Shown here: piece after piece, positions 16,901 to 24,907 of the stretch | Layout: each line of letters starts with the position of its first letter | Numbering within the stretch: position 1 is the stretch's first letter | NCBI GenBank assembly: GCA_030246985.1 | Contig: CP107246.1 | Span: 1-64,000, forward strand | Reading direction: 5' to 3' | DNA: 64,000 nucleotides | DNA from: Candidatus Nitricoxidivorans perseverans | Lineage (GTDB): Bacteria > Pseudomonadota > Gammaproteobacteria > Burkholderiales > Rhodocyclaceae | Program-made: the position numbers and the translations under genes | Notes under the pieces: generated by a model | Told to the model about the DNA's origin: nothing | Database searches by the model: none | What the model saw: the letters and a program-made list of their open reading frames with translations, nothing else

Positions 16901-17492
16901 CAATTTTGCCTACGTTCAGGGCGACGAGGCGGCGCAGATCAAGGCGGCGCTGACCGATCCCAATGGCTACAAGGGCAACCGCCTGCAACAGGTCAAAGGC
17001 GAGCTCGATATCCTGCAGCAGAAAATCGCCGACCAGCGTAACCGCGAGGCCATTGATGCCACGGCGGCCCTACGCGCACTGGAAGCCCGCCTGCGAGGTG
17101 AAGCCAAGTTTTCCGCCTTGTCGACCGACAGGCAAGCACAAATGGTGCAGCCTTTCCAACTTGCAGTGGAAAGCATCACGGGCCAGAAGCGCATCGCCAT
17201 GATCCGCGACCTTCGGCGGCGCTTTGAGGATCAGGACTACCCGCAACTTCTGGCACAACTTGAAAGCTGGTCGCGACCGGCCGAGCCGAAGCAGCCGACG
17301 CCGCCATCGGGGTCTTCAACTCTGCCAGTTGCTACACCGGCTACCCAGCCACAAATCGTCGCCGCCCGGTCCATTGCAGTTCCGTTTGACAAAGCCTGGC
17401 TCGCCGACGAGGCCGACCTCAACCGCTACCTGGATGCCCTGCGCCAAGCATGGCTCAATGAAATCAGCGCCGGCAAACGGGTGCAGATTTAG
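13980..17492 (+). CDS. brxC: BrxC, large BREX P-loop ATPase
   Basis: About 1170 residues, within the normal range for BrxC. The N-terminus (LKTIFERDVNRPIEGVIKAD) and the Walker A loop GFFGSGKSH at residues 64-72 identify it. Further conserved blocks include LNFFVDEVGQYIADN (Walker B-like) and RAWIIVTAQEDMNAVVGEM (sensor). The C-terminal half is rich in coiled coil, ending in a Pro/Gln linker and a short domain. BrxC is an ATPase essential for BREX defence. ATG 13980 is preferred because an AGGTGA box precedes it; a GTG at 13965 overlapping the brxB stop is an alternative. Confidence 0.93.
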   Translation: MELKTIFERDVNRPIEGVIKADDEAGLKNEIEEYVLTNEVAKRLDSFLDAYNNYHGANGVWVSGFFGSGKSHLLKILALVLENRVVDGANALELFLPKIHDDKILAAALEKAVAIPSKSILFNIDQKADVISKTQSDALLAVFVKVFDETCGYYGKQPYIAQFERELDRDGLFDDFKTQFKQLSSNDWDWGRARPARVASFIDQAFNKVTGQNVNGVLDKFRLDYRLSIEDFANHVQAWIDKQAPNFRLNFFVDEVGQYIADNTKLMTNLQTVAESLATKCNGRAWIIVTAQEDMNAVVGEMSKQQSNDFTKIQARFNSRMKLTSADVAEVIQKRLLLKNDAGAQQLAAVYAQQSNNFKTLFDFADGAQTYRNFKDADHFVSAYPFIPYQFALFQVAIQGISQHNGFEGKHSSVGERSMLGVFREVAIAIAGRPVGQLATFDLMFEGIRTSLKTGIQSAIRQAEQHLGDPFAVRLLKALFLVKYVKEFKPTLRNLSVLMLDRFDQDILALRKRIEAALNLLEQQTYIQRNGELYEYLTDEEKDIEQEIKNTEVESTDVMAELERLVFDHVIKQRKIRYDNGQDYPYSRKMDDRLQGREHELAIHVVTPFSESAGNDTVQRMQSMGRDELRVVLPEDERLVRDLLMYKRTERYIRQNVSVAQQEIVKRILNDKGFQNRERLVEIENRLQLLLGQAKLIINSGDVEVSGDDGQARILRGFHQLIEYSYPNLRMLRGVTYNEGDVGNYLRHSQEGLLGNDATNLGEPEQELLAFVQSNARGGVRTTLKSLLERFERKPYGWYYAAILCNVALLCARGKLELRSDSNVLEDDALERALRNTHGHSNVVLEPQVEFTASQVRALKDFYSEFFDGPAKATEAKALARETAEAISALQHELAELHAQSALFPFLNALAPVLLTLKEVAAKNTNWFLTELPQQEDVLFELKEQQIDPLRKFMNGPQKTIFEEASRVVQEQEDNFAYVQGDEAAQIKAALTDPNGYKGNRLQQVKGELDILQQKIADQRNREAIDATAALRALEARLRGEAKFSALSTDRQAQMVQPFQLAVESITGQKRIAMIRDLRRRFEDQDYPQLLAQLESWSRPAEPKQPTPPSGSSTLPVATPATQPQIVAARSIAVPFDKAWLADEADLNRYLDALRQAWLNEISAGKRVQI

Positions 17493-17504
17493 GAAATCTG
17501 TCCG

Positions 17505-18365
17505 ATGAAGATTGAAATTATTCAGCGAATGCAAAATCAACTGGACACGGTTGTCCAGATGGTTCCGGGCGAGAACGTCGAATTCTGGTTTGCCCGGGAT
17601 CTCCAGGAACCCCTTGGCTATGCCCGTTGGGAAAACTTCCTGACCGCCATCCGGCGAGCTATCGAATCTTGCGAATCAACAGGTTATAGCCCGGATGACC
17701 ATTTTCGTGGCGTCACGAAAATGGTCTCACTCGGCAGCGGTGCCGAGCGGCCCATCGAAGACTTCATGCTCACCCGCTACGCCTGCTACCTGATCGCCAT
17801 GAACGGCGATCCGCGCAAGGAGCCGATCGCCTTCGCCCAAAGCTACTTTGCAACACAGACCCGGAAGCAGGAAGTCATCGAAGAGCGCATGCGCTTGCAG
17901 GCACGCCTCGATGCGCGGGACCGCTTACGCGAGTCCGAAAAGGCATTGTCGCAAAACATTTACGAGCGCGGCGTCGACGATGCCGGGTTTGGTCGTATCC
18001 GCTCCAAGGGCGACACCGCGCTGTTCGGCGGTCACAGCACGCAGATGATGAAAGACAAGCTAGGCATCACAGCGACACGCCCACTCGCCGATTTCCTGCC
18101 CACCTTGACCATCGCTGCAAAGAATCTGGCGACGGAAATGACCAATCACAATGTTCAGCAAGAAGACCTGAAAGGCGAATCCGCCGTCACCGATGAGCAT
18201 GTGCAGAACAACCTCAGTGTGCGCGACATGCTGGGGCAACGGGGAATCCAGCCGGAACGACTTCCCGCCGAAGAGGACATCAAGAAGTTGGAACGCCGGG
18301 TCAAGTCCGACGAGAAAAAACTGGAGAAGCTATCCGGTAAGTTGCCCGCACCGAAAAGCGACTGA
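17505..18365 (+). CDS. dinD: DinD-like DNA-damage-inducible protein (BRO-N type)
   Basis: 286 residues. The N-terminal BRO-N-like domain contains VEFWFARDLQEPLGYARWENF and ITRYACYLIAMNGD-like motifs (here LTRYACYLIAMNGDPRKEPI), followed by the DinD body with YERGVDDAGFGRIRSKGD and a Lys/Glu-rich C-terminal helix. Chromosomal DinD is LexA-controlled and can inhibit RecA activity. Versions inside defence operons are common, but their role is unknown. An AGGAA box lies about 8 bases before the ATG, and the stop overlaps the pglX start. Being in the BREX operon, it may modulate recombination or DNA-damage signalling during infection; that is inference. Confidence 0.85.
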   Translation: MKIEIIQRMQNQLDTVVQMVPGENVEFWFARDLQEPLGYARWENFLTAIRRAIESCESTGYSPDDHFRGVTKMVSLGSGAERPIEDFMLTRYACYLIAMNGDPRKEPIAFAQSYFATQTRKQEVIEERMRLQARLDARDRLRESEKALSQNIYERGVDDAGFGRIRSKGDTALFGGHSTQMMKDKLGITATRPLADFLPTLTIAAKNLATEMTNHNVQQEDLKGESAVTDEHVQNNLSVRDMLGQRGIQPERLPAEEDIKKLERRVKSDEKKLEKLSGKLPAPKSD

Positions 18366-20173
18366 TGGAAACCACCAAACTACGTCGCTTCGCCCAATAC
18401 GCCCGCCGCACCCTGCTGGAGCTGGTCGAGACGCGGCTGCAACTCGTCATGCAGACTGAGAGCGTCGCCCGGCGCGAGAACGCCGATGCGGTCAAAAAAC
18501 TTGAAGAAGCAATCAAGCAATCTGGCCAGGAGCAGGTGATCGAGCGTGTGGCTTACACCTGGTTCAACCGCTTCTGCGCCTTGCGTTTCATGGATGTCAG
18601 CCGGTACACCCGCATCGGAGTGGTGTCGCCCACCGAAGGGCAGTTCCAGCCCGAGATTCTGGCTGAGGCCAAGATGGGCCACATCGACGAAGACATGGTA
18701 GCCGACAAGGCCCGCCAGAAAATTTCTGCGTTACTGGCCGGTAGAGTCCCCAGTCATGACCCACAGGGTGAAGCCTACCGCCTGCTGGTAGTCGCAGCCT
18801 GCAACGCCTGGCACAAGGCCATGCCATTTCTGTTCGAGCGCATCAACGACTACACCGAGCTACTGATGCCCGACGACCTGCTCTCGGGCAATTCCATTCT
18901 GGCCTACACCCGCGAGGCCATGACGCCCGATGCCTGCCAAGATGTCGAGGTTATTGGCTGGCTCTACCAGTTCTACATCTCCGAGAAAAAGGACGCAGTG
19001 TTCGAGGGGTTGAAGAAAAACCAGAAAATCACTCCGGAAAATATCCCGGCTGCCACGCAACTGTTCACTCCACACTGGATCGTGCGCTATCTGGTGGAAA
19101 ACGCCCTCGGTCGCCTGTGGCTGCTCAACCGCCCCGGTTCCCGGCTGGCGGAGAAAATGGAGTACTACATTCCCCCTGAGCAGCCCGAAACGGACTTTCT
19201 CAAGATCGGTAGTCCTGAAGAAATCAGGATTTGCGACCCGGCCTGCGGATCCGGCCACATGCTCACTTACACCTTCGACCTGCTGTACGCCATCTACGAG
19301 GAAGAGGGCTACGACTCGGCGGATATCCCGGAAAAGATTCTTACCCACAATCTCTATGGCATCGAGCTGGACGAACGTGCGGGTGAGTTGGCTGCATTTG
19401 CCCTGACCATGAAGGCTCGCGCCAAACAACGGCGCTTCTTCAATAAGGGAATCAAGCCAAATATCTGTGTGCTCGAAAAAGTTGCGTTCGACCGCGAAGA
19501 ACTGGACGAGTACATGAGCGCCGTTGGTCGAGACTTGTTCACCCATGGTCTGCGCGATACCCTGCAACAATTCAGTGAGGCCGACAACTTTGGTTCTTTG
19601 ATCGTGCCAAAGGTCGCCAGCGTATCCGATGTGCTGGCAGCGCTGGATGGCAAGGACATGGGCGGAAACCTATTCCTGGCCGATACCCATCAAAGGGTGC
19701 TAAAGGTGCTGCGCATGGCGGATTACCTCAGCCCGCGTTACGCCGTAGTCTTGGCCAATCCGCCCTACATGGGCGGCAAGGGCATGAATGGCCGGCTGAG
19801 CGCATGGGCCAAGGAGAGCTACCCTGACAGCAAGTCAGATCTGTTTGCCATGTTTATCGAGCGCAATCTGGATTTGGCTGTCAGAGGTGGCACCGTTGCC
19901 ATGATCACCATGCAAAGCTGGATGTTTCTTTCCTCATTCGAAGCACTTCGTACTCGCATACTCAATCAACGAACGATTTTGTCGATGGCGCATCTCGGTG
20001 CCAGGGCATTCGATAGCATCGGTGGTGAAGTGGTTTCCACCACTGCTTTCGTGCTGGAAAACGCACAGAAGCCTCACTACCGGGGAGCTTACATGCGGTT
20101 GGTGGACGGCAACTCGGAAGCCGAAAAGATGGCCATGCTGACCAAAGCTGTTGCGCAGGGCAGATCTACATGA
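18365..20173 (+). CDS. pglX: PglX N-terminal half: adenine-specific DNA methyltransferase (split)
   Basis: 602 residues. It has the BREX-1 PglX opening (TKLRRFAQYARRTLLELVET), the SAM-binding motif DPACGSGH at residues 291-298 and the catalytic NPPY at 465-468, typical of N6-adenine methyltransferases. Normal PglX is about 1200 residues; this one ends at YMRLVDGNSEAEKMAMLTKA..., where the intact protein would continue into its target-recognition half. That half is found 4.7 kb downstream (24904-26685), and 602 + 593 equals a full-length protein with nothing obvious missing. The stop overlaps the ATG of the ATPase gene (ATGA at 20170-20173). I infer that the two polypeptides assemble to a functional methyltransferase. 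Confidence 0.92.
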   Translation: METTKLRRFAQYARRTLLELVETRLQLVMQTESVARRENADAVKKLEEAIKQSGQEQVIERVAYTWFNRFCALRFMDVSRYTRIGVVSPTEGQFQPEILAEAKMGHIDEDMVADKARQKISALLAGRVPSHDPQGEAYRLLVVAACNAWHKAMPFLFERINDYTELLMPDDLLSGNSILAYTREAMTPDACQDVEVIGWLYQFYISEKKDAVFEGLKKNQKITPENIPAATQLFTPHWIVRYLVENALGRLWLLNRPGSRLAEKMEYYIPPEQPETDFLKIGSPEEIRICDPACGSGHMLTYTFDLLYAIYEEEGYDSADIPEKILTHNLYGIELDERAGELAAFALTMKARAKQRRFFNKGIKPNICVLEKVAFDREELDEYMSAVGRDLFTHGLRDTLQQFSEADNFGSLIVPKVASVSDVLAALDGKDMGGNLFLADTHQRVLKVLRMADYLSPRYAVVLANPPYMGGKGMNGRLSAWAKESYPDSKSDLFAMFIERNLDLAVRGGTVAMITMQSWMFLSSFEALRTRILNQRTILSMAHLGARAFDSIGGEVVSTTAFVLENAQKPHYRGAYMRLVDGNSEAEKMAMLTKAVAQGRST

Positions 20174-21321
20174 TTGACAGTCTCCACCTGAAAAACTTCG
20201 TTGCCTTCACCGACCTGACGATCGATTTCTCGTCTGGCATCAATATTATCGTTGGGGAAAACGGCACGGGTAAGACTCAGCTCCTCAAAGCCATCCTTGT
20301 CCTGTGTGCTCCAGCATCCCACGCACATGAAGAGGAGCAACCTGGCGCACAGCTGGCCCGCAAGCTGATCCGTCTATTTCACCCGCTAGGGGAAAATGTC
20401 GGAGAACTACGTCGTGCCGGTACTCGAGGCGAGGCGGTACTGAGTGCGATCTTTGCGCTGGACCAAAAAATCACCGCCAGATTCAGCGGCAATGCCACCG
20501 AAGTCAAAGTCAACAGGAGTGCTGGACAGGCCGTTCCCCCCGCCATATTTATCCCCACTAAAGAAGTGCTTTCTCTAGTACGCGGAATCACTGCCGAGCA
20601 ACCAGACCTTCCGACCATCGAGCGCATTTTTGACGACGGTTATCTCGATCTGGCCCAACTGCTTACAAAGGAAGGCATAGAAGATCTGGATAGCAAGGTT
20701 CAGCTCAATCCGCGTTTTGCCAGCATCGTGCCTCGCTTGGTTAACTTGATTGGCGGACGATATGAGCTTCACAACGGGCGGTTCTGTTTTCAAGCAGGCA
20801 CCTACGTAGAGAAACAGGGCAAGAGCAGTGCGGCGCAAAAGGCCGCGCAGAGTTTCCAGGATTCCAGCTTGCACTTCGTACCAGCAAAATCTCCGTTGTT
20901 ATCAAGCGGCATGACCGCCGAAGGTTTCCGCAAGATCGGTGTGCTGCAGCGCCTGCTTAGCAACGGCAGCCTCAACCCCGGAATTTCCGGCCCCCTGCTG
21001 TGGGACGAACCCGAATCCAACCTCAACCCCAAGCTGATGAAGGATTTGGTGCTCGCCCTGTTGGAACTGGCACGCAACGGCCAGCAAGTCGTCCTCGCCA
21101 CCCACGACTACGTGCTGCTCAAGTGGTTCGACCTGCTGATGGACAAGGGCGAGGGCGATCAGGTGCGCTTTCATGTACTGTCCCGCGACACGAAAACTGG
21201 AGAGGTTCTGCGTGACAGCATGGATGATTACCGTGCCATTGAACCGAATGCGATTGCTGATACCTTCAATGAACTCACGAAGGAACAAGTCGCCCGCAAG
21301 ATGGGGAGCTTGGGCAAATGA
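20170..21321 (+). CDS. OLD/SMC-like AAA ATPase inside split pglX
   Basis: 383 residues. Walker A is GENGTGKT at residues 29-36, preceded by the classic LKNFVAFTDLTIDF opening. An ABC-signature-like region (LSSGMTAEGFRKIGVLQRLL) precedes Walker B LLWDEPESNLNP (Asp279-Glu280), and a switch His sits in VVLATHDYVLL. These are the features of overcoming-lysogenisation/RecF-type ATPases, often the sensor or effector partner in defence systems. There is no TOPRIM nuclease; the nuclease function may lie in the next gene, which overlaps it (ATGA at 21318-21321). It belongs to the three-gene cassette that separates the pglX halves. Confidence 0.85.
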   Translation: MIDSLHLKNFVAFTDLTIDFSSGINIIVGENGTGKTQLLKAILVLCAPASHAHEEEQPGAQLARKLIRLFHPLGENVGELRRAGTRGEAVLSAIFALDQKITARFSGNATEVKVNRSAGQAVPPAIFIPTKEVLSLVRGITAEQPDLPTIERIFDDGYLDLAQLLTKEGIEDLDSKVQLNPRFASIVPRLVNLIGGRYELHNGRFCFQAGTYVEKQGKSSAAQKAAQSFQDSSLHFVPAKSPLLSSGMTAEGFRKIGVLQRLLSNGSLNPGISGPLLWDEPESNLNPKLMKDLVLALLELARNGQQVVLATHDYVLLKWFDLLMDKGEGDQVRFHVLSRDTKTGEVLRDSMDDYRAIEPNAIADTFNELTKEQVARKMGSLGK

Positions 21322-21863
21322 AGCTGCGCGAGCGAGACCTTGAAATCGACTTCACTAACGCCATTGACGCCCTCATCTTCGATCAGATGAAGGCGACTAT
21401 GCCGAATTACCACGGTATCGGCGAAATGCATCGTGTCGATTTTGTGGTGGAGCTGGCGGAAGCGATTCTGTTTGTCGAGGTCAAGGATCCCGGCAACCCC
21501 AAGGCGCAGGCTGAAGGGTTGGAAAAGTTCTATGGGGAATTGAAAGATGGCACCTTGGGCAACACCTTTGCTGCCAAATTCATTGATACCTTTTTGTATC
21601 GATGGGCTGAAGATCTGCTTCTCAAGCCAGTGCACTACATCAGTCTGGTGACGTTTGAAGACAGCGAACTCCTGCCGAATTTCTCAGACGAAATCGCCAA
21701 AAAGATTCCGCCAATGGGCAAATCGATGCCACGTTGGAAACGTCAGTTGGTAGAAAACTGCCAAGTATTCAATATTGAGCTGTGGAATCAAAGTTTCCCG
21801 AAATGGCCAGCTAGCCGTATCCAGCCCGGGGGCAGCGGAAGAAAAGTCAGGGAGGTCGCATGA
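21318..21863 (+). CDS. Unknown protein with a PD-(D/E)XK-like motif
   Basis: 181 residues, not recognised as a named family. Residues 40-58 read VDFVVELAEAILFVEVKDP: Asp41, then Glu54-Val-Lys56, the spacing and hydrophobic pattern of a PD-(D/E)XK nuclease core. An upstream Glu (GEMHRVD) completes a plausible metal site. The rest is predicted mixed alpha/beta, with a basic C-terminus (PGGSGRKVREVA). It is bracketed by the ATPase and the reverse transcriptase with 4-base overlaps on both sides, so it is probably a nuclease subunit working with one or both. The nuclease assignment is inference from the motif; the real activity could be different or lost. Confidence 0.55.
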   Translation: MKLRERDLEIDFTNAIDALIFDQMKATMPNYHGIGEMHRVDFVVELAEAILFVEVKDPGNPKAQAEGLEKFYGELKDGTLGNTFAAKFIDTFLYRWAEDLLLKPVHYISLVTFEDSELLPNFSDEIAKKIPPMGKSMPRWKRQLVENCQVFNIELWNQSFPKWPASRIQPGGSGRKVREVA

Positions 21864-24800
21864 TCTCTCTCGAAATGCTCGGCATGGCCTACCGAAAAGC
21901 CAAAGTTGATCTGTATTACTCGTCCCATGCCTCCCTGGATGCGATTGCTGACTACGAAGAAAACCTCCAAGCAAACCTTGCTGCACTGCTGGCTCGCATC
22001 AATGCGGAAGATGAATCCTGGGTGAAATCTTCAGATTTTGTCGGCACATGGACGCTCGCCACGAAGTCCGTTGATATGACCAGCTGGAAGCAGCTCAAAG
22101 AAGCGAGTCAAAACGGTTTGATATTTTCATCGCCGACAGATGAGTGGGAGCAGGCATGCACCGCGTTAGCGGCTCAAGAAAAGTACCAAAAACCAGATGC
22201 CGAATTCCGGCTGATGGCCAAATGCACTCTTGATTTTCATGTGTTATCCACGCTGTGGATGCTCGAAGTCGGCCATCTGTTCGATGCCAAGTTAACGAAA
22301 TCGGCTTATGGTAGCCGCCTGCGTCGAACGCAGGACAATAAGCAGATCAACGAACTTTCTCTCGGCACGTTCACACCCTATCTGAAGCCATTTCGGGATT
22401 GGCGCGATAACGGCATCACTGCCATGCGCACGGCCCTGAATGCCGGCAAGAAGATCATTGCGCTCACGGCTGATGTGACTTCGTTCTACCATGAACTCAA
22501 TCCGGGGTTCATGCTCGATCAGGCCTTCGTGAACGATGTGCTGGGGCTGGACCTCACCAAAGAACAGGCCAAGTTCAACAGTCTCTTTATCCATGCCTTG
22601 CAGGCTTGGGCAATGGGCACAGGTATGAAGAAGGGGCTTCCAGTTGGGTTGCCAGCATCCGCTGTCGTCGCCAATATCGCGCTGGTTGAGCTGGATCGCA
22701 TCATCGAGCAACAGATTGCCCCACTCTATTACGGCCGCTATGTTGACGACATTCTGCTGGTCATGGAAAACGGCGCGGGCATTCGTTCGACCGATCAATT
22801 ATGGGAATGGCTGTTTGCCCGTGCTGAAGGGAAGCTCATCTGGAGAAAGGGCCAGAAAGAGAACGAGAAAGTCATTTCGTTTCAGCCATCCTATCTGCAC
22901 CAAGGCGACAGCAAAAGCCAGATCCACTTTGCCAACGCGAAAAACAAGGTGTTCATGCTAGCCGATGAACCGGGCAAGACGCTGGTGGATGCTATTGCGC
23001 ACCAGATCCATGAGCGGGCCAGCGAATGGCGAGCCATGCCACGACTGCCGCGCTCCCCCAACCACGTCGGTACCGATCTACTGGCGGCGACACAAAGTGA
23101 TGGCGAAGCAGCCGACAACCTACGTAAGGCCGACGCCCTGACTATGCGTCGTGCCGGCTTTGCCATCAAGCTGCGTGACTTTGAAGCTTACGAGCGCGAC
23201 TTGCAACCCGATGCCTGGAAAGAACATCGTCGGGCCTTTTTTCGCGCATTCACCCAGCACGTGCTGGTGCTGCCGCAATTCTTCGATCTCGCCGTTTACC
23301 TGCCACGGGTGATTCGTCTGGCAACAGCCTGCGAAGACTTCGGCGACCTGCGCAAGATCATTGGTGCGCTTGAACAGATCTGCAAGCAAATCCAGGAGCA
23401 CTGCACCGTCAGTATCAAGGCTTGGCCTGACAATGCTGAGAAGCCGAATGCAGACAAGATGATCGCCCGTTGGCAGGAGCAGCTGCTCACGAGTATTCGT
23501 GAGAGCATCACCGCCGCATTCCCGCCTCACTTGTCCAAGACAGGTAAGCAGGCATGGGAAGAGCACATGGCGGATTACCACCCAACGATCGATTTTGTAG
23601 CCATGTTTTCCTGGCCGCTGTCGGTCAAAGGATTTCAAGCAAAGCAGGCGCGGTTGTTCTCGTTCGACCTTGCGCATATGCCATTCCGTTTTATCGGCCT
23701 GCCAGCCGAGATGGTGGCACAACGCGGCATTCCGGCCAAAAAGACTGTAACGAACTGCCACGAAGCATCTGAGCTACTGCCCAATACGGTATTGGAGGGC
23801 ACCCGGCAGCTCGCCAAATGGATCCGACTCAAGGGGCTACCGCATGGACTGCTGTTTGCAACGCGTCCCTTTAATCTGGCCGAACTGTTCATTCTGAACA
23901 AGGATGCCTATACCGAACAGGGGCAGGCGGCCATGCGGGCCGTAGTGCTGGCATTGCGTGGTTTCGGTCTCAACGAGAAGACTCCATGTTTCGATCAACA
24001 TGGCGTACTGCAGATTCCGGATGGAACCGTGTCTCGCAAACATGGCATCGCAGTATCGAGCTGGAAGACACGCCAAGACAGCTGGGCTGCCGCCGTTACC
24101 CGCTCGCCCGACCCGGATGCCGAACGCTATGCCCGGCTGAATCGCCTGCTGGATGGCGTAATCGCCGAGCCGAGGCACAGCCGTTATCTCATCCTGCCGG
24201 AATTGGCGCTGCCGGCACACTGGTTTATCCGCATCGCGCGCAAACTTCAAGGCCGGGGCATTTCGCTGATCACCGGCATTGAGTACTTGCATGCAGGCAA
24301 ATCTCGGGTGCGCAACCAAGTGTGGGCAGCGCTATCGCATGACGGTCTGGGTTTTCCATCCATCATGATCTATCGCCAGGATAAGCAACGCCCTGCATTG
24401 CACGAGGAGCTGGAGCTTCATCGATTGGCCGGCCGGAAAATGCAGCCAGCGGACAAGTGGACGAATGGCATTCCGCCGATCATCCAGCACGGCGACTTCC
24501 GCTTCGCCATGCTGGTGTGCAGCGAGCTGACCAACATCAGCTACCGCGCCGCCTTGCGCGGTAAAGTCGATGCCATTTTCGTTCCGGAATGGAACCAGGA
24601 CACAGACACCTTCCACTCGCTTGTTGAATCGGCTGCACTGGATGTGCATGCCTACATTATTCAGTGCAACGACCGGCAGTATGGGGATAGCCGAATCCGC
24701 GCGCCCTACAAGGACAGTTGGAAGCGCGATGTGCTGCGGGTCAAGGGAGGAATCACCGACTACTGCGTGATTGGTGAAATCGATGTGCTGGCCTTGCGAC

Positions 24801-24907
24801 GGTTCCAGAGCAGTTTCAGATCACCGACAGAACCGTTCAAGCCAGTGCCAGACGGATTTGAAATCAGTTATGGCCGCAAGGTGTTGCCGGCGGGAGAGAC
24901 AGAATGA
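21860..24907 (+). CDS. Reverse transcriptase-nitrilase fusion (DRT1/UG1-like)
   Basis: 1015 residues. The RT domain shows ALTADVTSFYHEL (Asp205, motif A), a GLPVGLPASAVVANIAL block (motif B) and RYVDDILLV (YVDD at 294-297, motif C). The C-terminal part is a carbon-nitrogen hydrolase domain: LILPELALPAHWF (Glu781), a Lys in the GRKMQPADKW region and FAMLVCSELTN (Cys887) form the expected Glu-Lys-Cys triad. RTs of the Unknown Group with a nitrilase C-terminus are known as defence-associated reverse transcriptases of type 1. A GGAGG box precedes the ATG. Both ends overlap neighbours by 4 bases, leaving no intergenic room for a retron-like non-coding RNA. What makes this example unusual is its place inside a split pglX. 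Confidence 0.9.
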   Translation: MISLEMLGMAYRKAKVDLYYSSHASLDAIADYEENLQANLAALLARINAEDESWVKSSDFVGTWTLATKSVDMTSWKQLKEASQNGLIFSSPTDEWEQACTALAAQEKYQKPDAEFRLMAKCTLDFHVLSTLWMLEVGHLFDAKLTKSAYGSRLRRTQDNKQINELSLGTFTPYLKPFRDWRDNGITAMRTALNAGKKIIALTADVTSFYHELNPGFMLDQAFVNDVLGLDLTKEQAKFNSLFIHALQAWAMGTGMKKGLPVGLPASAVVANIALVELDRIIEQQIAPLYYGRYVDDILLVMENGAGIRSTDQLWEWLFARAEGKLIWRKGQKENEKVISFQPSYLHQGDSKSQIHFANAKNKVFMLADEPGKTLVDAIAHQIHERASEWRAMPRLPRSPNHVGTDLLAATQSDGEAADNLRKADALTMRRAGFAIKLRDFEAYERDLQPDAWKEHRRAFFRAFTQHVLVLPQFFDLAVYLPRVIRLATACEDFGDLRKIIGALEQICKQIQEHCTVSIKAWPDNAEKPNADKMIARWQEQLLTSIRESITAAFPPHLSKTGKQAWEEHMADYHPTIDFVAMFSWPLSVKGFQAKQARLFSFDLAHMPFRFIGLPAEMVAQRGIPAKKTVTNCHEASELLPNTVLEGTRQLAKWIRLKGLPHGLLFATRPFNLAELFILNKDAYTEQGQAAMRAVVLALRGFGLNEKTPCFDQHGVLQIPDGTVSRKHGIAVSSWKTRQDSWAAAVTRSPDPDAERYARLNRLLDGVIAEPRHSRYLILPELALPAHWFIRIARKLQGRGISLITGIEYLHAGKSRVRNQVWAALSHDGLGFPSIMIYRQDKQRPALHEELELHRLAGRKMQPADKWTNGIPPIIQHGDFRFAMLVCSELTNISYRAALRGKVDAIFVPEWNQDTDTFHSLVESAALDVHAYIIQCNDRQYGDSRIRAPYKDSWKRDVLRVKGGITDYCVIGEIDVLALRRFQSSFRSPTEPFKPVPDGFEISYGRKVLPAGETE

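Noticed and set aside
21860-24907. A retron or group II intron
   Set aside because: No msr/msd-like or intron structure next to the RT, no maturase domain, and a nitrilase domain at the C-terminus points to a defence-associated RT instead.
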